Positions 10,930 to 22,029 of a DNA stretch of 64,000 nucleotides are shown here, piece by piece. Both the position numbers and the translations under genes were made by a program. The notes under the pieces are model-generated. The model made no database searches, was not told where the DNA came from, and saw only the letters and a program-made list of their open reading frames with translations. Numbering within the stretch: the stretch's first letter is position 1; each line of letters starts with the position of its first letter. The stretch is from Turnera subulata (Eukaryota > Streptophyta > Magnoliopsida > Malpighiales > Passifloraceae): the NCBI GenBank assembly GCA_028386065.3, contig JAKUCV010002355.1, positions 1 through 64,000 on the forward strand, written 5' to 3'.

Positions 10930-12060
10930 CCAAAACATGCAGAAACCGAAACTGGAAGAAGAAGATGCACCCTTCGTTAGTGTTCATCAGAACACGACCG
11001 GCACCGTCTCCCGTCTCACCACCTATGCCGGCGTGCTCGCCGCACCGTCGCCGTTCGACCGGTGCCGTCCCCGCTCCGTTCGACCGGTGCCGTCTCCGCT
11101 CCGTTCCGCCATCTGACGTGCCACCGGGAAGAGAAGACCCGCAAGCTGACCCGCGGATCCTCTTTCTCGCGGAGCCGCCGCCGTCACAAGCGACGCCTCG
11201 CCTCCAGCCGACCGCCAGTGGAGTCGCCCTTCACTCGCCGTCTTCGCGCAACCTTTCCTTTGCTACTGCGTCGCCGTTTAGGGATGCAAACCCGTGATTT
11301 ACCGGGTCGCAACCCGTTTAGACGGGCGAGTCGAGGCCAGGTTGAAGATGACGCAGGCCCGTTTCAGCAACCGGGTCGGATCCGGGTTTGGGTCGGGTTA
11401 TGACTTGCGGGGCTTCGACTCTGGGCTGGGTTGCGGGCTTAGTAACGGGCCTGATGCAATGGGCTGCTCCTGGGCTACTGTGCACGGGCCTGGATTTTGA
11501 TACTGTGCAAGGGCTTGGGCTGTCACTATTTCGGCCCAGCCCGATATTAAAAAAATTAAAAAAAACCGAAAAAAAAACATGAAAAAAAGGAAGAGAAAGA
11601 TGAAAAAGAAAAAAAAATGTGGGGGGGGGGGGGGGGGTTTTGGGCTATTAAAAGGCCCATTGCATTTAATATTTACGTATTTATTTAATTTTTGTGGGCT
11701 ATTAAAAGGCCCATCGCATTTAATTTTTCGGTTATTTTCTTAGTATTCGCTATTGGCCGGCTAAGCCGCCTTATCTCTTTGTTGGCCGGAAAAGCCGCCT
11801 TGTTTCATTTATTGGCCGGCTAAGCCACCTCTTTTTTATATACGTTTTGGGCTCATACAAGGCCCATCGCATTAAATTTTTCGGTCATTTATTGGGCTAT
11901 AAAAAAACCCATTATATTATTTTCTTGTTTTAATTTATATTTTGATTAGGCTCACACAAGGCCCATTGTATTTAATTTCTGTTTATTTTAATTAGGCTAA
12001 TTAATAAAAGGCCCATTTTTATTTATTAAAGTATTTTATTTATTTGATTTTGGAATTATA
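10930..12060. repeat. GC-rich leader-like block followed by an array of GGGCT...AGGCCCA words
   Basis: From 10960 to about 11520 the sequence is unusually GC-rich compared with its neighbours. It resembles in style the GC-rich part of the solo LTR at 28750-29150. A run of 17 G lies at 11621-11637. From 11640 to about 12010 the word AGGCCCAT recurs at least five times, each preceded by GGGCT or AGGCT, so the pair can fold. Words of the type GGCCGGCTAAGCCGCC occur three times between. GGCCCAT is known in plant promoters as a TCP/UP1-type site, so a regulatory role is possible, but that is inference. I see no credible protein. Confidence 0.55.
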
Positions 12061-12227
12061 TTACAAATATTGAAGGCCCTTAGAATTTCCGGAAGAATTT
12101 TATTTTAATGGGCATTAAATGTATTTAAATGCAAATCGTATGGAAGACGCAATAAAAGAGAAAATAAAACAAAGACTGGATGTCTTAATGCCAAAAGATC
12201 CCGCAGATCTTTGAGGAAAATTTAAAA

Positions 12228-12315
12228 AAAGATATGACCACCAGAAGATAGATGTTGTATGACCACCAGAAGGTGGATATTGTATGACCATCCGAAGATG
12301 GATATTGTTATTATC
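12228..12315. repeat. three-unit tandem repeat of about 25 bp with hairpin potential
   Basis: Three units of the form TATGACCACCAGAAGGTGGATATTG. The second and third units contain perfect small hairpins, CCACCAGAAGGTGG (12263-12276) and CCATCCGAAGATGG (12288-12301). A pair of the stem differs between them by matched changes on both arms. Confidence 0.85.
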
Positions 12316-12779
12316 TTACTTACCCTGAAGGTGCAAGCCAGTATATATTGAATAATTTTATTTTATATTTCAGTATTATTATTATGTGCTATTTTATTTT
12401 ATTTTATTTACCTTACAACATTTTATCATCTTTTCTAGAATAATGGCTCAGGCATTTGTCCTGAAGACAATGCAAGTTGACATCCAAGGAGGAGAATTAT
12501 ATGTGTGGATGTCGACTATTTTACATAACATGTACAATCTCAAAAATGAGAAAAAGATTTATACGCTCCAGAAGAGCAAATACTCTTGAAAAGTACAGAA
12601 ACTCCCACTTACAGTAATAAAAGATATTATTATGGATCCCGTTCAATTGACTCTGCTCTATTCCCTGAAGCGAATAAGACAGTATAATTAATTGTGCTTC
12701 TGGCCGTAAATGAGATTATAATTACAAGGCTGAGAGAAAATATGCATATTATTATTGCATAATGGATCCATAACTAGAG

Positions 12780-13566
12780 AACATTTAAAGAGTAATTATC
12801 CTCATACATAAGTTTATACAGATATTTATCTGTTGGGTACAATATTGACTCTAAAACTCTGAGCCTCGCTGTTGATGTTGACCCTAACACTGTCGTTCTA
12901 GGAGAACCACATGCCATCCAAGTTATTTTCTCCAGGTATCTCAAACCTATTTATTGGAGGAAAACGGAGTGGGATTACACCATGATTCTCTCCTGCTTGC
13001 CATAAAGTCTCAGTATTCAGTACCATGTTGGGCTTGTACTGATTCTTCAGAGCCCTTAAGGTACACACAAAATCTTGGGACCTTCTTGCTACACCCTTGC
13101 AATTCTATAGTAAAAGTCGTACCTTAGGCCATGTAGGTGGTAACCCAGTCACCCTTGGGACGCTCCGAGCCATCATGGAAACCTTATAATAGCTGCTTTG
13201 ATTTAAAATTTGACATGAAGGCTCTAGCTGAAATCCCTGCAGTCTATTAGATATGAAAAAAATAATAGAGTTAGCCGAGCCATAAAAGGAAGCCCTTAGA
13301 TTGCTTTGGCCCTTTAGGAAGAATGTTTCTTCCATAGGAGTTACAAAGAACCTAGACGAATAAAGTTCAACAACAAACACTAAACGAGGAATTCTCGCCA
13401 GATCATTCGGTAATTCCTCTTGCTGCTCATTCACCATGCTATAAGCTAACCTATTCCTTCTTCCTAGAGAGGCACCCTCAACAAAGAAAACAGTAGCTGG
13501 GGAAGGAATTTTTTCTTGTCTTGTTGAGTTTTTTTTTTCTGAGTTTTCTGCAACTTCCTGTCTCAA
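12780..13566 (-). pseudogene. LINE fragment, ORF1 end and start of endonuclease
   Basis: Read on the minus strand, an open frame of 153 codons (13566-13105) ends shortly before a sequence resembling the start of a LINE endonuclease: LL, then NCKGVARRS, then LRALKNQYKPN. These correspond to the usual WNCRGxG and later motifs. Further on, FRVN- and GGIW-like segments appear in broken frames down to about 12.8 kb. There is no poly(A) or clear target-site duplication, and several stops are present. I infer a truncated LINE inserted in the Copia interior. The ORF1 part is not recognisable on its own. Confidence 0.5.
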
Positions 13567-13794
13567 CCGTCCCCCATTCTTATAGTGTGAGATTAGACAA
13601 CTAGGTGTCAGTTTTTCAAATATGGACCCTTTTTCTGTCTCCGAAAAGATCCAGAAGATTTTTCGATAATTAAAACTTTGTATTATTTGTCAGTAAACTG
13701 CTTTTCAATCTTCGAGGTTTTGCTTTTGGAAAAGTTTGCCACTACTTTAATTATTGTCTAATAATTCTGATCTTTTCTGATATGAGTGGCAGAT

Positions 13795-14105
13795 ATAAGC
13801 CTAAAATTGGCACATATATTGCAGCCTGAGGCTAACAATTTAATTTATTAAACTTACCATATCCAGCCAGAAGCTGGAATGCACTAGCCTGAAGCTAGCA
13901 ATTTTTATGTGTTTAAATACACAGTTTGCACAGCCCGAAGCTGAGAATAACTAGAAATTGGCTGATATATATGTAATTTATGGCTAGTATGCCCCAGCCA
14001 GAAGCTGGTAAATAAATTTTCCTAAGTTATCATATCCAGCCTGAAGCTGACACATAAATAGCAGCCTGAAGCTGGCACTAACTTGAAGTTGGTTCATGGA
14101 TTTAT
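13795..14105. repeat. array of about eight CAGCC-GAAGCTGG hairpin words
   Basis: The words include CCAGCCAGAAGCTGG (13863-13877 and 13994-14008), CTAGCCTGAAGCTAG (13884-13898), CAGCCCGAAGCTG, CAGCCTGAAGCTG and AACTTGAAGTT (14080-14090). They are spaced unevenly through otherwise AT-rich DNA. Most can fold into a 4-6-bp stem with a loop of the type CNGAA. The pairs CCAGC/GCTGG and CTAGC/GCTAG differ by changes that keep the pairing. Confidence 0.8.
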
Positions 14106-14784
14106 TGTTGGCATGACCAGTTGGGCCATTCCGGATCAATAATGATGCATGAAATTTATTTGGTCATTCATTGAAAAACTAGAAGTTTTACAATCAATGA
14201 ATTTCCACGTGTTTGTGTGCTGCGAAATTAATTATATGGCCTTCCTGAGATGAGATTGGCCTGGAATCACCAGCAAGTTTGGAAATAATTCAGGGACATG
14301 TACGCGGACTAATAACTCCGCCGTGTTGACCATCTAGGTAATTTTACGATGCATCGACTAGATGGTCTATTGTGTGATGCAAGTTGGCATTGTGCGCACT
14401 TATTTTAATGATTAAGCCACTTGCGTGTACATATCCCTACTTATGTTATTAGACTATATAATGCTGGTATATTTCTTCAATGGAAAATGTATATCATTGC
14501 CAATAAACCGAAAAAGATCTGGGCGAACATTTCCAATTGATTAAAGGACCATTGTTAATGAAATATTATTGTATGAGAAAATATTATTTTACATGCAGCA
14601 ATACTTGTGTGCATCAAGCCAACAAGTTATCATAAGGTCTCCCCATTTAATTGGTTCATGATCACGAACCTAGTAACTCCCATCTTCGGACCGTTGGTTG
14701 TACAGTATATAATGCTCCACCATAGCATAGTAAAATTTGGTTCTTAAGGAAGACTGGGAATATATGTTGTGTATGTTGGGTATG

Positions 14785-16255
14785 TGTGAATACCCGACCC
14801 AAAATCACTTGGGCCTATTCACCTTCTTCATAACCGTCATCCATTATCTTTAGAGTCGCCACCCAAGTTTTATTAAGGGACTAAAACTTGGGAAAAACCC
14901 TTCATGTGACTCCATTTAGGCAACCGGTTTAGCGGACCAAAGATAATGGACCCGGGGGTTTGGCATGGATGGGAAGGTGTTAGGCACCCATCCATGTTGG
15001 GGCGAAATCTTGTGCAATTAAAGGTTTTTGTATGCCTTGTGCAAGTGGGTGAGTGTGTTCACCAAAACCAATCAAGAACTGAAAATAAAAAGAAGGGGAT
15101 GAGAAGAAGATTGGGCTTGAGTTTCCACCACTAGAAACCACCTACGTACCCCGGCGACCGGGTTCAAAGCCCACGTAGTTCTTACATCAGAAACACAACA
15201 ATCACATCATCATCAGCATCAGCATCACAACAGAAAGAAAAGGATCAGAATTACCTCTTGCAGCCCTCCTCTAGCTCCTTGATTCGGGTTTCGCCTTACG
15301 CCTAGCTTCTTTCCGCACCTCAACTCTATCTTGGATCTCTTCTTGATTCTTCACTTGCTGCCTTGATTAGATGATGCTACCCACGAGATTTCTCCAGAGC
15401 TTCGCCTATAGAACTAATTCTGGGCTTGGAGAGGTAGAGTTTCTCCAAGCTTGAAAGCTTTTAGGAAGAGTATGTGTGTAATAATGCGTGTCCTTTGATG
15501 TGAAGGGGGAGGGTCCTATTTATAGTGTTCTGGGCTGCCTAGGGTCGTGGACCATCTTAATGATCAGAATAATGGCCGAAAATCTGGACCAAAAACGCGT
15601 AGAATCGAATCTCGGTCGAAAATCGGGGAGAAAACGCGTTCCAGTGCACCCATGACCGCCATGGCCGGCGGTCATCACGAGATGACAGCCATGTCATGGC
15701 GGTCATCCACACATGACCGCCTAGGCCCGGCGGTCATCTCGAGATGACCGCCCGCGCCTACGCGTTTTCACCGCAGTTTCCATTTTTGCTCCGGATTCTC
15801 CCCTAATTCCTCCCTGATTGATCTTACCGCGTAATCAACCCCTAGATTGCCCAGAATATTCTCTTTTCTTGATTACTACTCCCCCCAAACATCTCCCAAT
15901 CAATTAATCACACATCCTCTTCCTATTGTAAGCCTAAATCATACCAAAAACACTCTTGCTATTTAAGGAATGATTTAACTCTGATCTCTCACGAAAATCA
16001 GAGTTAAATTTGCCTACAAGCAAGGTGTTAGTGGGCTTGTACAACTCTGGAGAACATCTATATTCTACTAAATTGGGCTCTTATATCTATCTCCAACCCA
16101 AATTGGATTTCAATACATAAAGAAGGCCCAAGCTCATAGAATGTAATACATTCTAGCAATCCGGTCCCTAATGTGACTTAAATCATTTCTTCGTACATGA
16201 GGGACCTAATTACTAAAACGTATAAATTTTCATGGGTCAAATTCGGGTGTTCACA
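14785..16255 (+). mobile_element. solo LTR of 1471 bp nested in the Copia element
   Basis: It begins TGTGAATACCCGACCC, ends GGGTGTTCACA and is flanked by a perfect 5-bp target-site duplication, GTATG (14780-14784 and 16256-16260). There is no internal region. TG...CA ends and 5-bp duplications are diagnostic of LTR elements; the terminal 16 bases are also an imperfect inverted repeat. A second, truncated copy lies on the minus strand at 48727-50050. Both carry a cluster of ATGACCGCC/GGCGGTCAT palindromes, here at 15652-15752, including one perfect palindrome with 12-base arms (15729-15752). Confidence 0.9.
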
Positions 16256-16379
16256 GTATGAATCTCCATAAATCATTGACTAGTGATTGGAGACTTGTTA
16301 AATGAGTTTATCCAACATTAGGGGGAGAAAATAAGTAGCTGGATCAAGATATTATTGAAATGTTATTCAATGCTTAGTT

Positions 16380-17850
16380 TTGATCCTCAAACGAATTAGT
16401 GAGAACTTGAAGTTCAAAGATGATTCATTTGAAAAATTTGATAAGTCAATTTCCAAACATATTTATTTGAAAAATGTGACCATACCAGCTGCGAATGCTC
16501 CTGCTCGAAATAATGTTCCTGGAGAACAATTAAAATATGCAAATGAATCTAAAGTACGCAAGAAGCGTAGAATATACTCGATTCCAAAAGAAAAGAAATT
16601 CTCGATAGAGAAAAGGGAGCAAAGTGATAAGATGGCCCCAGTGAGAAAATAAGACCTCCGCCCCAGTGAGAAAATAAGACCTCCAGTAGAGGTTCAAATT
16701 AAAAGTCCTCCAGAAGAGGTTTTCTGACACAATTGATAAGGTTCCAGAAGAAACGCCGATACAAATGAAAATGACGAGATCTCGATTAATTATTCAGTGT
16801 CAGGAATACGATGGAACCGACGTGAAATAACCGTCGACGGAATACTATTTTTATTAATTTATTTTATATAGCGCTAAATATTATGAGGATCGTGAACCTA
16901 CATCTGTTGATGAACGTAGGCGCAGAAAGATTGGCTAAAATAAAAAGACATAAGGCTGTGTTAGACTCGCTTGTGAAGCGAGAAATTTTCGGACCTGTAG
17001 TCCGTACACGAGATGGTGTAAAATTGATCGGTCATAAAGGGTATTTGTGCGGAAAAGGGAATAAATAATGAGATATAAAGCGCGGTTTATAGCACAAGGT
17101 TTTACCCAAACGACCTGGTATTAAGTGTGAGAATATATACTCCCCTATGGTGGATGCAATAATTTTGATAAGTCTGGCATTATATGAAAAGAATTAGAAA
17201 TGCATCTAGCGGATGCCTTTACAGCCTATTTTTACGGATCCATAAGTCATGACATATACATGTGATTCCCTGAAGGATCCAAGCTGTTTGAAGCAACTAA
17301 TTCCCGGGAATATACAAAATTAAAATAATTTGATCTTTACATGGTTCGAACCAAATTTGGATATGCATTATATAAATGAGTATACGCATGAATTTATTAT
17401 TGCTTGTGTTGTTCCATTATTTTGTTTAAATATTATTGGAACTCCTGAAGAGGCTTCCAAATGTCGTACTATGTTTTGAGATGGAAAAATCTCATAAAGG
17501 AATTAGATGTCCAGAAGTACCCTATCAAAGTACAATTTATATTACTAGTAACATAAAGCCTGAAGTTTTTAATTTAATCCTATTGGCAAAATATAACTTT
17601 GCTCTTATCTTCGAGATATAACAGATATGGTATTATGTTAACCCTGTAAACCCGAAGAGAATATAGTTGGTTTTGCAGATGCAGATCCTTTATTTGATCC
17701 ACAGAAAGCACAGACGGACATCTGCTACGTTTTTACACATGAAATTGCTATATTATCGGGACCACAAAAGCAAGATAACAAGGAAGATGTTCCAACAACA
17801 AATTACGAAGATAATGCTGCCAACGCTGTCCAATTAAAGTAGCGATGTTT
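16380..17850 (+). pseudogene. remnant of Copia pol (end of integrase region, reverse transcriptase, RNase H)
   Basis: Short broken frames resemble Copia Pol in the expected order. Around 16980-17110 are a REIFGPVV-like segment, then GHK-, then RYKARFIAQGFTQ, the conserved start of the Copia reverse transcriptase. Near 17200-17290 is an AY-YGS...DIYM-PEG-like segment. Around 17640-17800 the RNase H part shows VGFADADPL-DPQKAQTDICYVFTH. Stops and indels break every part, so nothing is functional. The region from about 16270 to 16860 probably belongs to the preceding part of the polyprotein, but I cannot assign it residue by residue. Confidence 0.7.
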
Positions 17851-18091
17851 CAAAAGTGAGCGGACATGGCATCTGTCACCAAATGTCACCGAAAGTTGAC
17901 AAGGATGATTGGCATGCAACGACATCCAGAAATCAAGAGAGGCCAAAATGAGGGAGAGTAGAATACGTACTGCACTCTTTTTTCCTTCACCAAGTTTTTA
18001 TCCCACTGAATTTTTCTTGGTAAGGTTTTTAATGAGGCAATTATCCCAAAAAGCATATTCTACCCAAAGTACAACAGTATTCAAGGGGGAG

Positions 18092-18277
18092 TGTTATAAA
18101 AAAAAAAAAAACGTGTGAATACTGTTATTATACCTACCCCTACAGAGTATTATTTGATGTATATAAAACACTGAGTTTGGAAATGAATGTGATTAAGCTC
18201 TGCATTTTTTTTCTGCTCCTTCTCTTTTTTATTTTCTTCTCCATCAAATCCTCTATTAAATACCTAAATTTACAACA
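18092..18277 (+). repeat. right LTR of the Copia element, with polypurine tract before it
   Basis: Differs from the left LTR at only a small number of positions and in one poly(A) run. The polypurine tract AAGGGGGAG ends at 18091, and GGATA follows at 18278. The good match of the LTRs contrasts with the badly decayed interior. Confidence 0.9.
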
Positions 18278-18727
18278 GGATATACGAATTGACAGAAAAT
18301 GAAAACCTGGGTACCAAATGCACCCAAGCCCGCATGGATCATATGGATGGGTCATGCTTCTACGATCTTTCGCTATGAGACGATGTCGTTCCCATGGATC
18401 CGAGGCCTATGTTTTTTTTTTTTTCTTTATCTCAGCGGAGGCCTACCGCCTATGTTTAACGTGACCATGAAAAGTATAGTTGGAGTATATGATCGACAAA
18501 TGAACAGTTGAGGTATACGGTTAAAAGTTGGAATGCCAAATATACCACAACCCCATTTTAGAAGATTTCTTTTAGGATAAGGATTTTTCCGTTTTATTCA
18601 GTTTAATTTTGTGATAGAAGGTTGAATCCAACTGAATAACTTATGGATGTTCAGTTTCCTTCATCTTACGTTTATTTGTAGATGAAAAAAATTAAACATT
18701 AATAAAACAACAGACTATATCAGTTAC

Positions 18728-21700
18728 CAGTGGCGGATGCACAGTGTGGTCACAGGTGACGACACTGGGCTCCTATAAAAAAAAAATAATAATTTAGCCC
18801 ATCAAGTTTATAACCCATAACACACATTTAATTTGTTTTTGCCCACACTGAATTTGTAAAAACATAACAGCCCAGCCCAAACTATAATATTAATACCCAC
18901 AAACTGTTTTGTATAGAATTTGAAAGTGGGTGGGTTGGCGCTTTGTTCCTGCGCATTATAAATAAGTTACCAAATCTAACAAACCTGACTTATCATCCTC
19001 TCCTCTCTGATTCTCTGTTCTATTTACTTTTTACCCTTTTATTTTCTTTCTCACCTTCAATCTTCCAAAACTCTTACATTAGTAAGTCAAGATTTTGCTC
19101 AATCAATTCCATCACACCACCAGCAGATTATCGATAAGAGATAAGTTTTGTTTTTAATGTCTTCTAAATATGATAAAATACTTTATCTACACACTATTAC
19201 TTTACTGTTTTAGCTTTACTTGAATTTAATTTTTCTTGTTTTTTTAATGAAAGAAAGAAAAAATTTAAAGAAGAAAATTGTTAGAATCGTTAGAACTTTG
19301 ACCTGCATTCAATTTTTTTTGTGACAGAAAATCGTTAAAAATAGAATGTAAGAGAGACTAGTTAGAGATATGACCTATATTCAATTTTTTTGGGAAGAAA
19401 GAAAATCATTTAAGAAATTGAAAAAAAATATAATAGTTAATTAATGGGTTCAGTTTTGTTGCTTTCTTTTATTCTTTTGTTAATTCAATTATGTAATATA
19501 TTAATTAATAAAAATTTTCTAATTTTTTCTTCCAGTGATGGAAAGATATTTTTAGAGAACTAGAGGAATAGAAGATTCATCTTCTACTTCTATTCCTTTA
19601 CCTAATGTACCTGAATCGACACAAGCACAATGCAAAAAAAGATTCATTGATGTTGACTTGGAAAATCTTGAAGCTGACCCTGGAAAGCGACCAAAAATTT
19701 TAGAATATCACCTTGATGATCGTGATGCTGTTCGGAGAGCCTATATGCTTAAGGGCCCTTGTCAACCAAAAGAACATAATTTTCCTCGACAAGAATTTGC
19801 AGGAGGTACCATTCGTCGTTTTAATCCTAAATGGTCTGAAGAGTTCGGGAATTGGTTAGAATATAGCATAGAAAAAGATGCTGCTTATTGTTTGTGTTGC
19901 TATCTTATGGGTAACGAGTGTGGAAGACAATGAGGAAATGACGTGTTCACTACCACTGGATTTTCTAGAAGGAAGAGTAAAGAAAGATTGCAAGTGCATA
20001 TTGGAGATGTTAATAGTTTTCATAATAAGGCATGGAAAAAGTGTGAAGCATTGATGAACCAGAAGCAACATATTGATGTTGTTGTTTCAAAGCAGTCCAA
20101 TCAAGCCAAACAGGATTATCGAATTCATCTAACAGCAGTGATCGATTGTATTCGGTTTCTCTTACGTCAAGGATTGAGTTTTCGAGGTCATGATGAAACT
20201 GAGACTTCCAACAATCAAGGTAATTTTCTCGAGTTGTTGCAATTTCTTTCTGATCATAATGAAATGATTAGTAAGGTACGAAGAGAAGCTCGTCGAAATC
20301 TTAAATTGTTGGCACCGAGTATTCAAAAGGATATTATAAGTGTTTGTGCATCTGAAACATTGAACAATATCATTGCTGATCTTGGGGGTGATTTATTTGC
20401 AATCTTGATTGATGAATCCCGTGATATATCAGTTAAAGAACAAATGGCTGTTGCTTTGCGCTATGTGGACAAAAATGGATGTGCCATTGAGCGGTTTGTT
20501 GGTCTTGTTCATGTTCCAAATACTAATGCTCTATCTCTTAAAAAGGCTTTGGAATCTTTATTTGCAAAATATGGATTAAGTCTGGCAAGTATCAGAGGTC
20601 AAGGATACGATGGGGCTAGTAATATGCAAGGAGAATTCAATGGATTGAAGACTTTAATCTTGAATGAGAATAAATGTGCTTTCTATATTCATTGCTTTGC
20701 ACATCAACTTCAGTTAGCACTTGTAGCTGTTGCAAAAAATCAAGTTGAGGTTGCCTTATTGTTTAATTTGGTTACTAATCTGTCAAATGTGGTTGGAGCT
20801 TCATGCAAACGTCAAGACATACTTCGAGAAAAGCAAAAGGAGAGGGTCATTAAAGCATTGAGAGATGGAGAAATTCTTAGTGGGCGTGGATTAAATCAAG
20901 AAACTACTCTCAAAAGGCCAGGAGATACTCGTTGGGGCTCACATTACTGTACTTTGCTTAACCTGATCAACTTATTTCCTTCTATTATTGATGTTCTTGA
21001 AGTTATTGAGGAAGATGGTACGAGTTCAGAACAAAGAGCAGAAGCATCTGTCTTGTTAAATTCTATACAGTCTTTTGAGTTTGTCTTCAGCTTATACTTG
21101 ATGAAAAATATACTTGGAGTTACACAAGAAATTTCTCAAGCATTACAGAGGAAAGATCAAGACATTGTCAACGCAATGGCATTGGTCAATATATCAAAAG
21201 TGAGATTGCAGAAAATGAGAGATAATGGTTGGGATTCTTTGCTTGAAGAGGTGTCTTCATTTTGTAAGAAGAATAATATTCATATTCCAAGTATGGATGA
21301 CGGATTTGTGGCTCAAAGAAGATCAAAGCGTAAAGCTGAAAAGGTAACTAATATGCATCATTTTCAGGTTGAGTTGTTTTATCAAGTTATTGATAGGCAA
21401 TTTCAGGAGCTTACAAATAGGTTTTCGGAGACAAACACAAAGCTACTTCTTTGTGTTGCATGCTTAAGCCCAAAAGACTGTTTTGCAGCTTTTGACAAGA
21501 AGAAATTCATTGAATTTGCTGAATTTTATCCCTCTGATTTTTCTCCAACAAAGCTCATGGTACTTGATAGTCAACTTGAAAGCTATATCGAAGATATGCG
21601 TTCAGATAGTGAATTTGCAAGACTAAACGGAATGGGTGATCTTTCAAAGAAGTTAGTTGAGAGAAGAAAGCATATTGTCTATCCACTTGTGTATTTGTTA

Positions 21701-22021
21701 TTGAAGTTAGCTCTAATCCTTCCAGTGGCAACTGCAACTGTAGAGAGAACTTTTTCAGCAATGAGCATCATCAAAAGCCGCTTGCGTAATCGGATGAGTG
21801 ATGAATTATTAAATGATTGTTTGATTACATATGTTGAGAAAGATGTATTTGATCGCATTGAAAATGAGCAAATAATTCAACGTTATCAAAATATGAGAAC
21901 TCGTAGGGAACAATTGTAATATTTCATTTTCATATTATATAGTTCAATTCTTATGAGTTCTAGAATTATTTTTACTATTTGTTTTTTGCCCACACTGAAA
22001 AAAATCCTGGATCCGCCACTG
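18728..22021 (+). mobile_element. hAT DNA transposon, about 3.3 kb
   Basis: Terminal inverted repeats CAGTGGCGGAT at the left and its complement at the right (ATCCGCCACTG) are flanked by a perfect 8-bp target-site duplication, TCAGTTAC (18720-18727 and 22022-22029). Eight-base duplications and CAG-type ends are diagnostic of hAT elements. The inside holds a presumed 5' UTR intron ending in ttccag just before the transposase start, and one transposase frame with two stops. A perfect duplication and well-kept termini suggest a fairly recent insertion. Confidence 0.95.
19538..21919 (+). pseudogene. hAT transposase (TTF-type zinc finger, hAT dimerisation domain), two in-frame stops
   Basis: One frame runs from the ATG at 19538 to 21919 (about 794 codons), interrupted only by TAG near 19553 and TGA at 19931-19933. 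The N-terminal part has the TTF-type zinc-finger pattern (FN-KWSEEFGNWLEYS followed by AYCLCCYLM). The DUF4371 part follows with ILIDESRDISVKEQ. The transposase acidic residues are visible in IDESRD and GYDGASNM, and in the glutamate of VERTFSAM. The C-terminal hAT dimerisation domain (PVATATVERTFSAMSIIKSR) is complete. The protein would cut and rejoin the element ends in the nucleus. A new start after the second stop would leave 658 residues without the zinc finger. Confidence 0.93.
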
Positions 22022-22029
22022 TCAGTTAC

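Larger units (their letters stand above)
10665..18277 (+). mobile_element. decayed Copia LTR retrotransposon with short LTRs, carrying nested insertions
   Basis: Two LTRs of about 187 bases (10665-10851 and 18092-18277) are flanked by the 5-bp target-site duplication GGATA at 10660-10664 and 18278-18282. The LTRs begin TGTTATAAA and end TACAACA. Directly after the left LTR is TGTTATCAGCACA, a variant of the usual initiator-tRNA primer site. The bases before the right LTR, CAAGGGGGAG, form a polypurine tract. Only scraps of the polyprotein remain, in pol at about 16880-17850. The interior also holds a GC-rich block, several hairpin-word arrays, a LINE fragment and a complete solo LTR. Confidence 0.9.

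Noticed and set aside
10965..11580. Arginine- and proline-rich frames of 60-113 codons
   Set aside because: Several overlapping frames in GC-rich DNA within a retrotransposon; none resembles a known protein.
10520..18390. Shared ACGATGTCGTTCCCAT words on both sides of the Copia element as signs of a larger duplication
   Set aside because: The shared part is only about 20 bases and the flanks do not align further, so chance or a common leader motif is enough.
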